A stretch of 64,000 nt of DNA, taken from assembly GCF_900475285.1 (NCBI RefSeq), contig NZ_LS483370.1, positions 3,858,001 to 3,922,000 on the forward strand. Reading direction: 5' to 3'. Positions within the stretch are counted from its first letter, which is position 1. Every line of letters begins with the position of its first letter. The notes under the pieces were generated by a model. It was not told the DNA's origin. It did no database searches and saw only the letters and a list, made by a program, of their open reading frames with translations. Of the stretch, positions 40,599 to 50,890 are shown piece after piece. Position numbers and translations under genes: made by a program. This DNA comes from Pseudomonas taetrolens (GTDB taxonomy: Bacteria > Pseudomonadota > Gammaproteobacteria > Pseudomonadales > Pseudomonadaceae).

Positions 40599-42044
40599 AT
40601 GCAATGGGAAGTTGTGATCGGGCTGGAAATTCACTCCCAGCTCGCCACCCAATCAAAGATTTTCTCGGGCAGCGCCACCACATTCGGCTCTGAACCGAAC
40701 ACCCAGGCCAGCCTGGTTGACCTGGGCATGCCTGGCGTTCTGCCGGTGCTCAATGAAGAAGCCGTGCGCATGGCCGTCATGTTCGGTCTGGCCGTTGACG
40801 CTGAAATCGTCCAGCACAACGTGTTCGCCCGCAAGAACTACTTCTACCCGGACCTGCCTAAGGGCTACCAGATCAGCCAGATGGAACTGCCGATCGTCGG
40901 CAAGGGCCACCTGGACATCACGCTTGAAGACGGCACCGTCAAACGTGTCGGCATCACCCGTGCGCACCTGGAAGAAGACGCCGGCAAAAGTCTGCACGAA
41001 GACTTCAGCGGTGCCACAGGTATCGACTTGAACCGTGCTGGTACTCCGCTGCTCGAAATCGTGTCCGAGCCCGACATGCGCAGCGCCAAGGAGGCGGTAG
41101 CCTACGTCAAGGCAATGCACGCGCTGGTGCGCTATCTGGGCATCTGTGACGGCAACATGGCCGAAGGCTCGCTGCGTTGCGACTGCAACGTGTCGATCCG
41201 CCCGGTCGGCCAGGCCGAGTTCGGTACCCGCTGCGAGATCAAGAACGTCAACTCGTTCCGCTTCATCGAGAAGGCGATCAACAGTGAAGTACAGCGTCAG
41301 ATCGAACTGATCGAAGACGGCGGCAAGGTCATTCAGCAGACCCGCCTGTATGACCCGAACAAAGACGAAACACGCGCCATGCGCAGCAAGGAAGAAGCGA
41401 ACGACTACCGCTACTTCCCTGATCCGGACCTGCTGCCAGTGGTGATCGAAGACTCGTTCATCAATGACGTGCGCGCCACCCTGCCGGAACTGCCACCGCA
41501 AAAGCGCGAGCGCTTCCAGTCGCAGTTCGGCCTGTCCGCCTATGACGCCAGCGTGCTGGCCTCGAGCCGTGAGCAAGCGGATTATTTCGAAAAAGTGGTC
41601 AGCATCAGCGGCGACGCCAAACTGGCCGCCAACTGGGTCATGGTTGAACTGGGCAGCCTGCTCAACAAACAAGGCCTGGATATCGACCAGTCGCCGGTCA
41701 GCGCCGAACTGCTGGGCGGCATGCTGCTGCGCATCAAGGACAACACCATCTCCGGCAAAATTGCCAAGGTCGTGTTTGAAGCCATGGCCAATGGCGAAGG
41801 CAGCGCAGACGCCGTCATCGAAACCCGCGGCCTCAAGCAAGTGACCGACAGCGGCGCCATCGAAAAGGTGCTGGATGAAGTGCTGGCTGCCAACGCTGAG
41901 CAAGTCGAGCAATACCGCGCAGCAGACGAAGCCAAGCGCGGCAAGATGTTCGGCTTCTTTGTCGGCCAGGCGATGAAAGCATCCAAAGGCAAAGCGAACC
42001 CGCAACAAGTCAACGAGCTGCTGAAAAGCAAGCTCGAAGGCTAA
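40599..42044 (+). CDS. gatB: Aspartyl/glutamyl-tRNA amidotransferase subunit B
   Basis: tRNA-binding kinase subunit that activates the misacylated amino acid and adds ammonia. 481 residues from the ATG at 40599 ([15 protein letters not shown]) with GAGGAG just upstream; the open frame reaching back to 40308 overlaps gatA and has no family sequence. The C-terminal YqeY-like tail domain begins near residue 330. Third gene of gatCAB. Confidence 0.97.
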   Translation: MQWEVVIGLEIHSQLATQSKIFSGSATTFGSEPNTQASLVDLGMPGVLPVLNEEAVRMAVMFGLAVDAEIVQHNVFARKNYFYPDLPKGYQISQMELPIVGKGHLDITLEDGTVKRVGITRAHLEEDAGKSLHEDFSGATGIDLNRAGTPLLEIVSEPDMRSAKEAVAYVKAMHALVRYLGICDGNMAEGSLRCDCNVSIRPVGQAEFGTRCEIKNVNSFRFIEKAINSEVQRQIELIEDGGKVIQQTRLYDPNKDETRAMRSKEEANDYRYFPDPDLLPVVIEDSFINDVRATLPELPPQKRERFQSQFGLSAYDASVLASSREQADYFEKVVSISGDAKLAANWVMVELGSLLNKQGLDIDQSPVSAELLGGMLLRIKDNTISGKIAKVVFEAMANGEGSADAVIETRGLKQVTDSGAIEKVLDEVLAANAEQVEQYRAADEAKRGKMFGFFVGQAMKASKGKANPQQVNELLKSKLEG

Positions 42045-42054
42045 ACGCAACACG

Positions 42055-42083
42055 TGTAGCCGCTGCCCGGGGCAGCGGTTACA
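42055..42083. repeat. Short REP-type hairpin after gatB
   Basis: TGTAGCCGCTGCC, loop CGG, GGCAGCGGTTACA: 13-bp stem with one mismatch, same family as 3721-3811. It probably serves as the 3' end of the gatCAB transcript. Confidence 0.6.
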
Positions 42084-42118
42084 GGGTTTCAACTTACACG
42101 CAACTAAAGGACTCCCCC

Positions 42119-42490
42119 ATGAAGCGGCTACTCGGCGTGTGCGCCCTGCTCAGCTTGCTCACCGGCTGTGCCAGTCATGACGTAGACCCTCGCGGCTATG
42201 ACAAAACCGGCACTGCCTCTTATTACGGCGCTCGTCACCATGGCAAACGTACTGCCAGCGGCGAACCTTTCAACCAGAATGCACTCACCGCTGCTCACCC
42301 ACGTCTGCCGTTCGGTACCCGGCTACTGGTGACCAATCTCAGCAACAAAAAATCCGTTGTGGTCCGCGTTAATGACCGCGGCCCCTACACCCGCGGCCGA
42401 ATTATTGATGTTTCGCGCAAGGCCGCCCAGCAGTTGAGTATGCTGCGCAGTGGTACAGCCAAAGTCCGGGTTCAGGGCTTGAGTGACTAA
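42119..42490 (+). CDS. Short RlpA-like septal/cell-wall lipoprotein (DPBB domain only)
   Basis: 123-residue lipoprotein: signal peptide with lipobox LLTGC, lipidated Cys17, then a double-psi beta-barrel (TASYYGARHHGKRTASGE, RVNDRGPYTRGRIIDVS). RlpA proteins are lytic transglycosylases acting on glycan strands without stem peptides. This one lacks the SPOR domain of full-length RlpA, so it is a second, minimal member of the family. Activity is not certain. Confidence 0.88.
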   Translation: MKRLLGVCALLSLLTGCASHDVDPRGYDKTGTASYYGARHHGKRTASGEPFNQNALTAAHPRLPFGTRLLVTNLSNKKSVVVRVNDRGPYTRGRIIDVSRKAAQQLSMLRSGTAKVRVQGLSD

Positions 42491-42510
42491 TCGAGGGAGT
42501 TGCCGACATC

Positions 42511-43581
42511 TTGGGCTTAAGCACGCTATCACCCTGGAACCTGCTGCAACTGCTTTGCGGCCTGGCGCTGCTGATTGCCGGCGCAGGACTGCTGGTGCGA
42601 TGCGCCGTGCACATGGCCGCCAGGATGAATGTTCGCCCGCTATTGATCGGTTTGACGATCGTCGCCCTGGGCAGCAGCGCGCCACAAGTCACGGTCAGCC
42701 TGCAGGCAGCACTCAATGACACCCCTGACATTGCCGTCGGCAGTGTCATCGGCAGCAATATCTTCAATGTGCTGGTCATACTCGGGCTTTCGGCGCTGAT
42801 CATTCCCCTGCGCGTGTCCCGCCAACTGGTGCGCCTGGACATCCCCCTGATGATCATCGCCAGCGGACTGGTCTTTGCCCTGGCACTGAACAAGCAGCTC
42901 GACCGCCTGGATGGCCTCGTCTTGCTGGGCGGGCTGCTGGTCTACCTCGGCCTGTTGCTGCGCCAGTCACGACACAGCGGGCATCATCACGCCAACCACG
43001 ACCTGCGCCATGCCACGTGGCAGCGCAACGTCCTGCTGATGCTTTGCGCATTGGTGATGCTGGGCCTTGCCGGGCACCTGCTGCTGGATGCCGCTCTGGA
43101 CATAGCGTCTGACCTCGGGCTGTCAGAGCGCATCATCGGCCTGACCATCGTTGCCGTCAGCACCTCGCTCCCGCCACTGGCAACCTCCCTGATCGCCGCC
43201 TTTCGCGGCCAGCGCGAAATTGCCGTCGGCAACGTGATCGGCACTAACGTCTTCAACCTGCTGGGCGTGCTCGGGCTGACCGCCCTGGTGTCTCCAGCCC
43301 CCTTGTCCGTATCACCCAATGCCCTGGTCTTTGACTTGCCGGTGATGCTGGGCGTAGCCGTACTGTGTCTGCCGGTGTTCTACAGCGACTATCGCGTGAC
43401 CCGCGCCGAAGGCCTGATGTTTTTGGGCCTGTACCTGGCCTACGGACTGCACGTGATGTCCTTCACAACCGGCATGCCTTTGGCTGGCAAGCTCGAACAC
43501 TGGATGCTGTTTTTTATCCTGCCAGCGCTGCTGGCTTTCCTGCTGTTCAGCACCTTGCGTGCATGGCGACGACAGCACTGA
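42511..43581 (+). CDS. Calcium/sodium antiporter of the YrbG (CaCA) family
   Basis: Inner-membrane exchanger with two homologous halves: GSSAPQVTVSLQAAL with SVIGSNIFNVLVILGLSAL (about 50-90), and STSLPPLATSLIAAF with NVIGTNVFNLLGVLGLTAL (about 215-255). 356 residues, about ten helices. The start is TTG at 42511 with GAGGGAG eleven bases before; no ATG is available near the conserved first helix. A histidine-rich loop (RHSGHHHANHDLRH) lies between the halves. Confidence 0.87.
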   Translation: MGLSTLSPWNLLQLLCGLALLIAGAGLLVRCAVHMAARMNVRPLLIGLTIVALGSSAPQVTVSLQAALNDTPDIAVGSVIGSNIFNVLVILGLSALIIPLRVSRQLVRLDIPLMIIASGLVFALALNKQLDRLDGLVLLGGLLVYLGLLLRQSRHSGHHHANHDLRHATWQRNVLLMLCALVMLGLAGHLLLDAALDIASDLGLSERIIGLTIVAVSTSLPPLATSLIAAFRGQREIAVGNVIGTNVFNLLGVLGLTALVSPAPLSVSPNALVFDLPVMLGVAVLCLPVFYSDYRVTRAEGLMFLGLYLAYGLHVMSFTTGMPLAGKLEHWMLFFILPALLAFLLFSTLRAWRRQH

Positions 43582-43642
43582 GCCCACTGATCGAAGCTGT
43601 AACTGATGCCTTTGCGTGCCTCAGGCATGACAGCACGCAACG

Positions 43643-44584
43643 CTAAATCCAGCCGCCCCACTGCAGCACAAAAATCCCGATATTGGTGGTAATCGCCGCC
43701 ATCAAAGTGGTAATCACGATGATCGCTGCGGCCAACTCATGGTTGCCGTTGGCGGCTCTGGCCATCACAAAACTGGCAGCTGCCGTGGGGCTGGCGAAGT
43801 ACAGGAACAGCACCCCCAACTCCGCTCCGCGAAAGCCGTACAGCCAAGCACCGAGCGTCATCAGCAGCGGCAGACTGACCATTTTCACCAGACTGGCACT
43901 CACGGCCATCTTGCCGCTTTTGCGCAAAGCGACCAGTGACAACGTACCGCCTATGCAAATCAGCGCCAGCGGCAAGGTCATCGCCGCCAGGTATTGGCCG
44001 GAAGCCAGTAACCACGCGGGCAGACCGATCTTGAATGCCGCACAGGGCGCAGCTACCAGCACACTGATGATCAACGGGTTTTTAAAGACGCTTTTGCAGA
44101 TGCTCCACGGGTCAGACTTGATCACCGGGCTGTAAACCGCGAGCACAATGGTCGACAAGGTGTTGTAGAGCAAGATCACGAGGCCCGCGAGCACCGCCCC
44201 CAGCGAAATCCCGTAGTCGCCATACATGCTGGCCGCCAGGGCCAGGCCGATGACCCCATTGTTGCCGCGAAAGGCGCCCTGGACATAGATACCGCGGTCT
44301 TCCCGCGGGCAGCGCCACATCGCCCAACCCCAGGCCAGTACAAAGCTCAGCAGCGTCGCGAGGGTGAAATAACCCAGCACGTCGGGTTGCAGAGCCGCCC
44401 TGAGATCGGCGTGGTAAATACCCAGAAACAGCAGCGCCGGCATGGTGACGTTGAACACCAGGGACGAAGCCGTATGGATAAAGCTGTCATTGATCCAGCC
44501 CACGCGTTTCAGCAGCACACCCAGAAACAGCATGGCAAATACGGGGGCAGTGATCGTGAGCGTCTGAAGGAAAATAGCCAGCAT
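43643..44584 (-). CDS. AEC-family transporter (auxin efflux carrier / malonate permease type)
   Basis: Ten-helix inner-membrane carrier of 313 residues (MLAIFLQTLTITAPVFAMLF). Family pattern FRGNNGVIGLALAASMYG near residue 100. Substrates in characterised bacterial members are small carboxylates; nothing here identifies the substrate. It converges with the YrbG-like gene and is followed upstream by hpt on the same strand. Confidence 0.8.
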   Translation of the reverse strand: MLAIFLQTLTITAPVFAMLFLGVLLKRVGWINDSFIHTASSLVFNVTMPALLFLGIYHADLRAALQPDVLGYFTLATLLSFVLAWGWAMWRCPREDRGIYVQGAFRGNNGVIGLALAASMYGDYGISLGAVLAGLVILLYNTLSTIVLAVYSPVIKSDPWSICKSVFKNPLIISVLVAAPCAAFKIGLPAWLLASGQYLAAMTLPLALICIGGTLSLVALRKSGKMAVSASLVKMVSLPLLMTLGAWLYGFRGAELGVLFLYFASPTAAASFVMARAANGNHELAAAIIVITTLMAAITTNIGIFVLQWGGWI

Positions 44585-44640
44585 GTCAGCTCACTCGAAG
44601 TGGGTCGTCAGACGGCTGCTCTGAAACCGGAGGCCGAACT

Positions 44641-44664
44641 GAAGCCCTCTTTAAAGAAGGCTTC
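44641..44664. terminator. Near-perfect palindrome downstream of hpt
   Basis: GAAGCCCTCTTTAAAGAAGG and the closing CTTC form a 24-base palindrome with one mismatched pair. It lies 11 bases beyond the hpt stop, so it probably marks the 3' end of hpt. There is no T run. Confidence 0.45.
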
Positions 44665-44674
44665 GACTCATTGT

Positions 44675-45232
44675 TTACATGCCTTTGACGGCATAAATAC
44701 CTGCAGCATTGCGCCAGTAGCCCTTGTAGTCCATGCCATAACCGAAGATGTAGCGGTCAATACATGGCAGGCCGGCATAGTCGGCTTTCAGACCAGGACG
44801 CGCCTTGCGGTCGTGATCCTTGTCGATCAACACCGCAGTGTGTACCTGACGGGCACCGGCGTGCTTGCAGAACTCAACGATCGCGCTAAGGGTATGACCT
44901 TCATCGAGGATGTCATCAATGATCAGTACGTGACGATCAATAAACGAGACTTCGGGCTTGGCCTTCCAGAACAAGTCGCCACCGGTGGTTTCATTACGAT
45001 AGCGCGTGGCGTGCAAGTATGAGGCTTCTAGCGGAAATTTCAGATGCGTGAGTAGCTTGCCGGAAAAAATCAGGCCGCCATTCATCACACAAAATACCAC
45101 TGGATTGGTCTCGGCCATTTCCGCCGTGATTTGCGCGCCTACGCGGGCAATGGCCGCCTCGACTTCAGCTTCGGTGTACAGGCAGTCAGCCTCTCGCATG
45201 ATTTGACGGATATGCTCGAGATCAGCAGACAT
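44675..45232 (-). CDS. hpt: Hypoxanthine-guanine phosphoribosyltransferase Hpt
   Basis: Purine salvage: joins hypoxanthine or guanine to PRPP. 185 residues from the ATG at 45232 (MSADLEHIRQIM). PRPP loop VLIIDDILDEGHTL near residue 100 and VFCVMNGGLIFSGKLL near 45. Divergent from upp, so two base-salvage enzymes share the 164-base spacer. Confidence 0.94.
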   Translation of the reverse strand: MSADLEHIRQIMREADCLYTEAEVEAAIARVGAQITAEMAETNPVVFCVMNGGLIFSGKLLTHLKFPLEASYLHATRYRNETTGGDLFWKAKPEVSFIDRHVLIIDDILDEGHTLSAIVEFCKHAGARQVHTAVLIDKDHDRKARPGLKADYAGLPCIDRYIFGYGMDYKGYWRNAAGIYAVKGM

Positions 45233-45348
45233 GACGCTCTCCAGGGGGGGTTGCTCAAGAAAAGCGGGCAAAGGTACGCACCCGCATGGCTCAGATCAAG
45301 CATTTATGGACTAACGTGCAGTAATGCCTGTAGGACATCCCCCCGGAT

Positions 45349-45360
45349 TAGATTAATCTA
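45349..45360. promoter_or_regulatory. 12-bp perfect palindrome in the hpt-upp spacer
   Basis: TAGATTAATCTA is its own reverse complement and is followed by GGCCG and a run of eight T (45366-45373) just before upp. It could be an operator or a weak attenuator shared by the two salvage genes. No regulator can be named. Confidence 0.3.
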
Positions 45361-45396
45361 GGCCGTTTTTTTTGCATGCCCCCGGAGTCTTTCCCT

Positions 45397-46035
45397 ATGC
45401 CCACTCTTGAGATCCGCCATCCGCTGATCCGCCATAAACTCGGCCTGATGCGCCGTGCCGACATTAGCACGAAGAACTTCCGTGAGCTCGCTCAAGAAGT
45501 CGGCGCGCTGCTGACCTACGAAGCCACTAAAGACCTGACCCTCGAAACCTACGAAATTGAAGGCTGGAGCGGCACTGTAAAGGTTGAAAAAATCGCCGGT
45601 AAAAAAATTACCGTTGTCCCTATCCTGCGCGCCGGTATCGGCATGCTTGAAGGTGTTCTGAGCTTGATCCCCGGCGCCAAAGTCAGCGCGGTGGGCGTTG
45701 CCCGCAACGAAGAAACACTGCAGGCGCACACCTACCTGGAAAAACTGGTTCCGGAAATCGACGAGCGTCTGGCGATGATCATCGACCCGATGCTGGCGAC
45801 CGGTTCCTCCATGGTTGCAACCATTGACCTGCTGAAAAAAGCCGGCTGCAAAGAAATTCGCGCCATGGTGCTGGTTGCCGCTCCTGAAGGGATTGCCGCG
45901 GTTGAAGCCGCGCACCCGGATGTGACCATCTATACCGCTTCCATCGATGAACGCCTGGACGAACACGGCTACATCATTCCGGGCCTGGGCGATGCCGGCG
46001 ACAAGATCTTCGGCACCAAACAAAAGGACGCATAA
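45397..46035 (+). CDS. upp: Uracil phosphoribosyltransferase Upp
   Basis: Pyrimidine salvage: uracil plus PRPP to UMP. 212 residues from the ATG at 45397 ([15 protein letters not shown]). PRPP site DPMLATGSS at 130-138; C-terminal [17 protein letters not shown] is the uracil-binding loop. The stop lies one base before uraA, which imports the substrate, so the two form an uptake-and-salvage operon. Confidence 0.97.
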   Translation: MPTLEIRHPLIRHKLGLMRRADISTKNFRELAQEVGALLTYEATKDLTLETYEIEGWSGTVKVEKIAGKKITVVPILRAGIGMLEGVLSLIPGAKVSAVGVARNEETLQAHTYLEKLVPEIDERLAMIIDPMLATGSSMVATIDLLKKAGCKEIRAMVLVAAPEGIAAVEAAHPDVTIYTASIDERLDEHGYIIPGLGDAGDKIFGTKQKDA

Positions 46036-46036
46036 C

Positions 46037-47311
46037 ATGCAGGACGAGTTCAACGACCCGCTCTGGCGCCAGATCATCTCTGGCGCGCAGATGCTATTCG
46101 TGGCCTTCGGCGCGTTGGTTTTGATGCCTTTGATTACTGGCCTCGATCCCAACGTTGCGCTGTTCACAGCGGGTCTCGGGACTCTGTTGTTCCAGATCGT
46201 AACCCGGCGCCAGGTGCCGGTCTTTCTGGCTTCGAGTTTTGCCTTTATCACGCCGATCATTCTCGCCAAGGGCCAATTCGGCCTGGCTGCGACCATGGGC
46301 GGCGTGATGGCTGCCGGCTTCGTGTATACCTTCCTCGGCTTTGCCGTGAAGCTTAAAGGCACAGGGTTTATCGATCGCTTGTTACCCCCTGTGGTGATTG
46401 GGCCGGTGATTATTTCAATCGGCCTGGCGATGGCTCCCATTGCAGCGCACATGGCCATGGGACGAGCCGAGGATGGCAGCGAACTGATCCACTACCAGAC
46501 CGCCATGATGATCTCGATGCCAGCTCTGCTGACCACCCTGATCGTGGCCGTGTTCGGCAAAGGTATTTTCCGCCTGGTGCCAATCATTGCCGGTGTGTTG
46601 GTGGGCTTTGGCATGGCGTTCTACTTCGGCGTGGTCGACACGGCCAAGATCGCCGCGGCACCCTGGTTTGCCCTCCCGCACTTCACTGCACCCGAGTTCA
46701 ACTGGCAGGCGATTCTGTTTATCGTCCCCGTAGCCCTGGCTCCGGCCATTGAACATATCGGTGGCGTGATTGCCGTGGGCAGCGTGACCGGTCGTGATTA
46801 CCTGAAAAAACCAGGCCTGCATCGCACCCTGTTCGGTGACGGGATCGCAACCACCGCAGCCGGCCTGCTCGGCGGACCGCCCAACACCACCTATGCCGAA
46901 GTGACCGGCGCGGTGATGTTGACCAAGAACTACAACCCGAAAATCATGACCTGGGCAGCGATATTCGCCATCAGCCTGGCCTTTGTCGGTAAGTTCGGTG
47001 CGCTGTTGCAGAGTATTCCGGTGCCGGTAATGGGCGGGATCCTGTGCCTGCTGTTCGGTTCGATTGCGGCGGTGGGGATGAATACCCTGATCCGTCATCA
47101 AATCGACCTGAGCGAAGCACGCAACCTGGTGATCGTTTCAGTAACGCTGGTCTTCGGGATTGGCGGTGTGCTGATCGGTACCGGTATGGGCCCGGAAGAC
47201 TTCGGTCTCAAAGGCATCGCACTGTGCGCCATCGTGGCTATCGCGCTGAACCTGATCTTGCCGGGCAATGACAGCTGGAAGAAAAAGAAAGGCGACACGC
47301 CGGTTATCTAA
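46037..47311 (+). CDS. uraA: Uracil permease UraA (NCS2 family)
   Basis: Proton-coupled uracil importer with about 14 helices. 424 residues from the ATG at 46037 (MQDEFNDPLWRQIISGAQ). VALAPAIEHIGGVIAVGSVT and GGPPNTTYAEVTGAVMLTK (about 232-290) carry the substrate-binding Glu residues of UraA. A hairpin GCCGGTT-ATCTA-AACCGGC (47299-47317) overlaps the stop codon. Confidence 0.96.
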   Translation: MQDEFNDPLWRQIISGAQMLFVAFGALVLMPLITGLDPNVALFTAGLGTLLFQIVTRRQVPVFLASSFAFITPIILAKGQFGLAATMGGVMAAGFVYTFLGFAVKLKGTGFIDRLLPPVVIGPVIISIGLAMAPIAAHMAMGRAEDGSELIHYQTAMMISMPALLTTLIVAVFGKGIFRLVPIIAGVLVGFGMAFYFGVVDTAKIAAAPWFALPHFTAPEFNWQAILFIVPVALAPAIEHIGGVIAVGSVTGRDYLKKPGLHRTLFGDGIATTAAGLLGGPPNTTYAEVTGAVMLTKNYNPKIMTWAAIFAISLAFVGKFGALLQSIPVPVMGGILCLLFGSIAAVGMNTLIRHQIDLSEARNLVIVSVTLVFGIGGVLIGTGMGPEDFGLKGIALCAIVAIALNLILPGNDSWKKKKGDTPVI

Positions 47312-47330
47312 ACCGGCCTGCCGCCTCTTG

Positions 47331-47431
47331 TGTAGCCGCTTTCGCAGGCTGCGATAGGGCCGAAGGCCTTCAGTGATCGAAAAATCCTGCGACTCCTTCG
47401 GAGTCGATCGCAGCCTGCGACAGCAACTACT
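47331..47431. repeat. REP-type inverted pair between uraA and hemH
   Basis: TGTAGCCGCTTTCGCAGGCT begins at 47331, and an approximate inverse, ending CAGCAACTACT, closes at 47431. Two smaller hairpins lie inside (GGCCGAAGGCC and GACTCCTTCGGAGTC). Same family as 3721-3811. Confidence 0.65.
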
Positions 47432-47442
47432 GTTGTTCGTCT

Positions 47443-48468
47443 TTACAGCGCCAAAGGCGCCCGCTCACACAACGTGTTCAACGCTGCAGCCCATTGCGGG
47501 TGGTCGTTGAGACACGGCACCAACACCAACTCCTCTCCCCCCGCCTTACGGAACTGTTCGCGTCCGCGATCACCAATCTCCTCCAGGGTTTCGATGCAAT
47601 CGGCGACAAAGGCCGGGCACATCACCATGATCTTTTTCACGCCTTGTTTTGCCAGCTCATCAAGGCGCGCTTCGGTGTAGGGTTCAATCCACTTGGCCCG
47701 TCCCAATCGAGACTGAAACGCCACCGACCACTTACCGTCAGGCAACCTCATGCGCTCGGCAAATGCCTGGGCAGTGCGCAGACATTGCGCCCGATAACAG
47801 GTAGCCAGTACCGCCGGCGAAGCCTTCTGGCAGCAATCAGCGTTTTTGAAGCAATGATTACCTGTCGGGTCCAGCTTGTGTAAATGCCGCTCGGGCAGGC
47901 CATGAAAACTCAGCAGCAAGTGATCATAATCTTGCTCAAGATGGGGCTGAGCGCTCGCCACCAGCGCATCAATGTATTCAGGCTGATCGTAGAACGGCTG
48001 CACAATCGAGAACTGAATCGACAGTTTGTGGGCTTTGACCACCCGCTTGGCCTCTTCAATCACCGTGGTCACAGTACTGTCGGCAAATTGCGGATAAAGC
48101 GGCGCCAGCGTCACTTTTTCAATCCCCTGAGCCGCCAGGCGCACCAGCACGGTTTCGATCGACGGCTCGCCATAGCGCATCGCCAGTTCCACCGGCCCCT
48201 TGGTCCACTCCCGGGTCATGGCTTGCTGCAGGCGGCGGCTGAGTACCACCAGCGGCGAGCCTTCATCCCACCAGATCGAGGCGTACGCGTGAGCCGACTG
48301 TTCAGGACGCTTGATCAAAATCAACGACACCAACAAGCGTCGTACTGGCCACGGCAGGTCGATGACATACGGATCCATCAAAAACTGATTCAGGTAGCTG
48401 CGTACATCCGCTACCGAAGTTGACGCCGGCGAACCCAGGTTAACCAGCAACAGCGCGTGGTCGGTCAT
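47443..48468 (-). CDS. hemH: Ferrochelatase HemH with an internal cysteine cluster
   Basis: Last step of protohaem synthesis: inserts iron into protoporphyrin IX. 341 residues. Active-site His189 ([10 protein letters not shown]) and Glu262 ([12 protein letters not shown]). The loop after His189 contains Cys206, Cys212, Cys213, Cys224 and Cys229, a spacing that resembles the internal [2Fe-2S] class of bacterial ferrochelatases; E. coli HemH lacks it. The cluster is inference. It lies 13 bases beyond the TIGR01777 gene and runs in the same direction. Confidence 0.94.
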   Translation of the reverse strand: MTDHALLLVNLGSPASTSVADVRSYLNQFLMDPYVIDLPWPVRRLLVSLILIKRPEQSAHAYASIWWDEGSPLVVLSRRLQQAMTREWTKGPVELAMRYGEPSIETVLVRLAAQGIEKVTLAPLYPQFADSTVTTVIEEAKRVVKAHKLSIQFSIVQPFYDQPEYIDALVASAQPHLEQDYDHLLLSFHGLPERHLHKLDPTGNHCFKNADCCQKASPAVLATCYRAQCLRTAQAFAERMRLPDGKWSVAFQSRLGRAKWIEPYTEARLDELAKQGVKKIMVMCPAFVADCIETLEEIGDRGREQFRKAGGEELVLVPCLNDHPQWAAALNTLCERAPLAL

Positions 48469-48481
48469 GCAACATCCTATT

Positions 48482-49384
48482 TCAGAGGCGAGCGGCTACA
48501 TCATTGAGCGCCGCACGCAAATCGGTGAACTGAAAAGTGAAACCGGCTTCCAGCAATTTTGCTGGCGTCGCCCGCTGACCACCCAGCAGCAACAGTGACA
48601 ACTCGCCCAGACCTACACGCAAGGCGAAGGCCGGCATCGGGATAAATGCCGGCCGATGCAACACGCTCCCCAGGGTTTTGGCAAATTCTGCATTACGTAC
48701 CGGGTGCGGCGAACAAGCATTATAAGGACCACTGGCAGCATTCTCATGCAGAAGAAAATCAATCAGGGCGATTTGATCCTTGATGTGAACCCACGACATC
48801 CATTGCCGGCCATTGCCGATAGGCCCGCCCAGCGCCATCTTGAAAGGCAGCAGCAGGCGCGACAAAAAGCCCCCCTCAGCCGCCAGCACCAGCCCGGTGC
48901 GCACCAAGACCACTCGAATGCCTAACGCTTCTGCACGCTGTGCGGTTTCTTCCCAGGCAATACACAAATGGCTGGCGAAGTCCTCGCTGACCGGAGGTGA
49001 CTCTTCAGTCAACTCGCGCTCCCCTCCATCGCCATACCAGCCCACTGCTGAACCGGAAATCAACACTGACGGTTTTTGCTCACGACTGTCGAGCCAGGCC
49101 ACCAGGGTTTCCGTGAGCGTAATCCGACTGCTCCACAGCAACGCCTTGCGTTTGCGCGTCCAGGGCCGGTTAGCAATCGGCGCACCGGCCAGGTTGACCA
49201 CTGCATCAAGCGGTTCCTGCCCAAGCTCTTCAAGAGTGGCTATACCTCTTACACCCACGCCGCATAATTCGCTCACTTGGGCAGGGCGTCGGCTCCACAC
49301 GCTGAGACGATGGCCTTGAGCCAGCCAGTGATGACAAAGTTGGCGGCCTATCAGGCCCGTACCGCCGGTCAGCAATATGTGCAT
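48482..49384 (-). CDS. TIGR01777-family NAD(P)-binding epimerase-like protein (YfcH type)
   Basis: 300-residue extended short-chain dehydrogenase fold: [11 protein letters not shown] at residues 6-16, [18 protein letters not shown] near 65-82 and [18 protein letters not shown] near 108-125, all TIGR01777 hallmarks. C-terminal DUF1731 region ([18 protein letters not shown]). Function not established. Divergent from the renalase gene; the shared 194-base spacer holds a LitR-type box at 49509, so it may be light controlled. Confidence 0.87.
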   Translation of the reverse strand: MHILLTGGTGLIGRQLCHHWLAQGHRLSVWSRRPAQVSELCGVGVRGIATLEELGQEPLDAVVNLAGAPIANRPWTRKRKALLWSSRITLTETLVAWLDSREQKPSVLISGSAVGWYGDGGERELTEESPPVSEDFASHLCIAWEETAQRAEALGIRVVLVRTGLVLAAEGGFLSRLLLPFKMALGGPIGNGRQWMSWVHIKDQIALIDFLLHENAASGPYNACSPHPVRNAEFAKTLGSVLHRPAFIPMPAFALRVGLGELSLLLLGGQRATPAKLLEAGFTFQFTDLRAALNDVAARL

Positions 49385-49508
49385 GAGTCGATCCTCGTAG
49401 GGAGTTTTATCAGAAGCACTGGTCTATTTTTAGAGAAAGCCATCGTTCAGCGACCCGTCGTGTCTCTTAAAGAATAGGTCAGGCTGATTCACAAGGCGCA
49501 TTAAAACT

Positions 49509-50777
<1,269 letters not shown>

Positions 50778-50793
50778 CCCTCCTCCAAATACC

Positions 50794-50817
50794 TGTACAA
50801 GATATTTGACTTGTACA
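50794..50817 (+). promoter_or_regulatory. LitR/PplR-type operator, copy 1
   Basis: TGTACA (50794-50799), 12 bases, TGTACA (50812-50817): exact match to the direct repeat reported for P. putida PplR1. The right half-site directly follows the -35 element TTGACT. Confidence 0.75.
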
Positions 50818-50833
50818 ACTCAAAGCCTATGAT
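50806..50833 (+). promoter_or_regulatory. Sigma-70-type promoter for the DUF523-merR-phr operon
   Basis: TTGACT (50806-50811), 16 bases, TATGAT (50828-50833). It overlaps operator copy 1, so a bound regulator would occlude it. About 57 bases lie between the -10 and the ATG at 50891, leaving room for operator copy 2 downstream. Confidence 0.65.
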
Positions 50834-50843
50834 GAACCAAGAC

Positions 50844-50867
50844 TGTACATCACAAAAAAGATGTACA
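50844..50867 (+). promoter_or_regulatory. LitR/PplR-type operator, copy 2
   Basis: TGTACA (50844-50849), 12 bases, TGTACA (50862-50867): a second exact copy, starting 50 bases after the first, close to five helical turns. It lies downstream of the promoter's -10, where binding would block initiation or elongation. Confidence 0.75.
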
Positions 50868-50890
50868 AGTAATTCTTGGAGGTTTGTCTT

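Noticed and set aside
40653..42092. 479-codon open frame opposite gatB
   Set aside because: Shadow frame of gatB with no motif; gatB carries strong family evidence.
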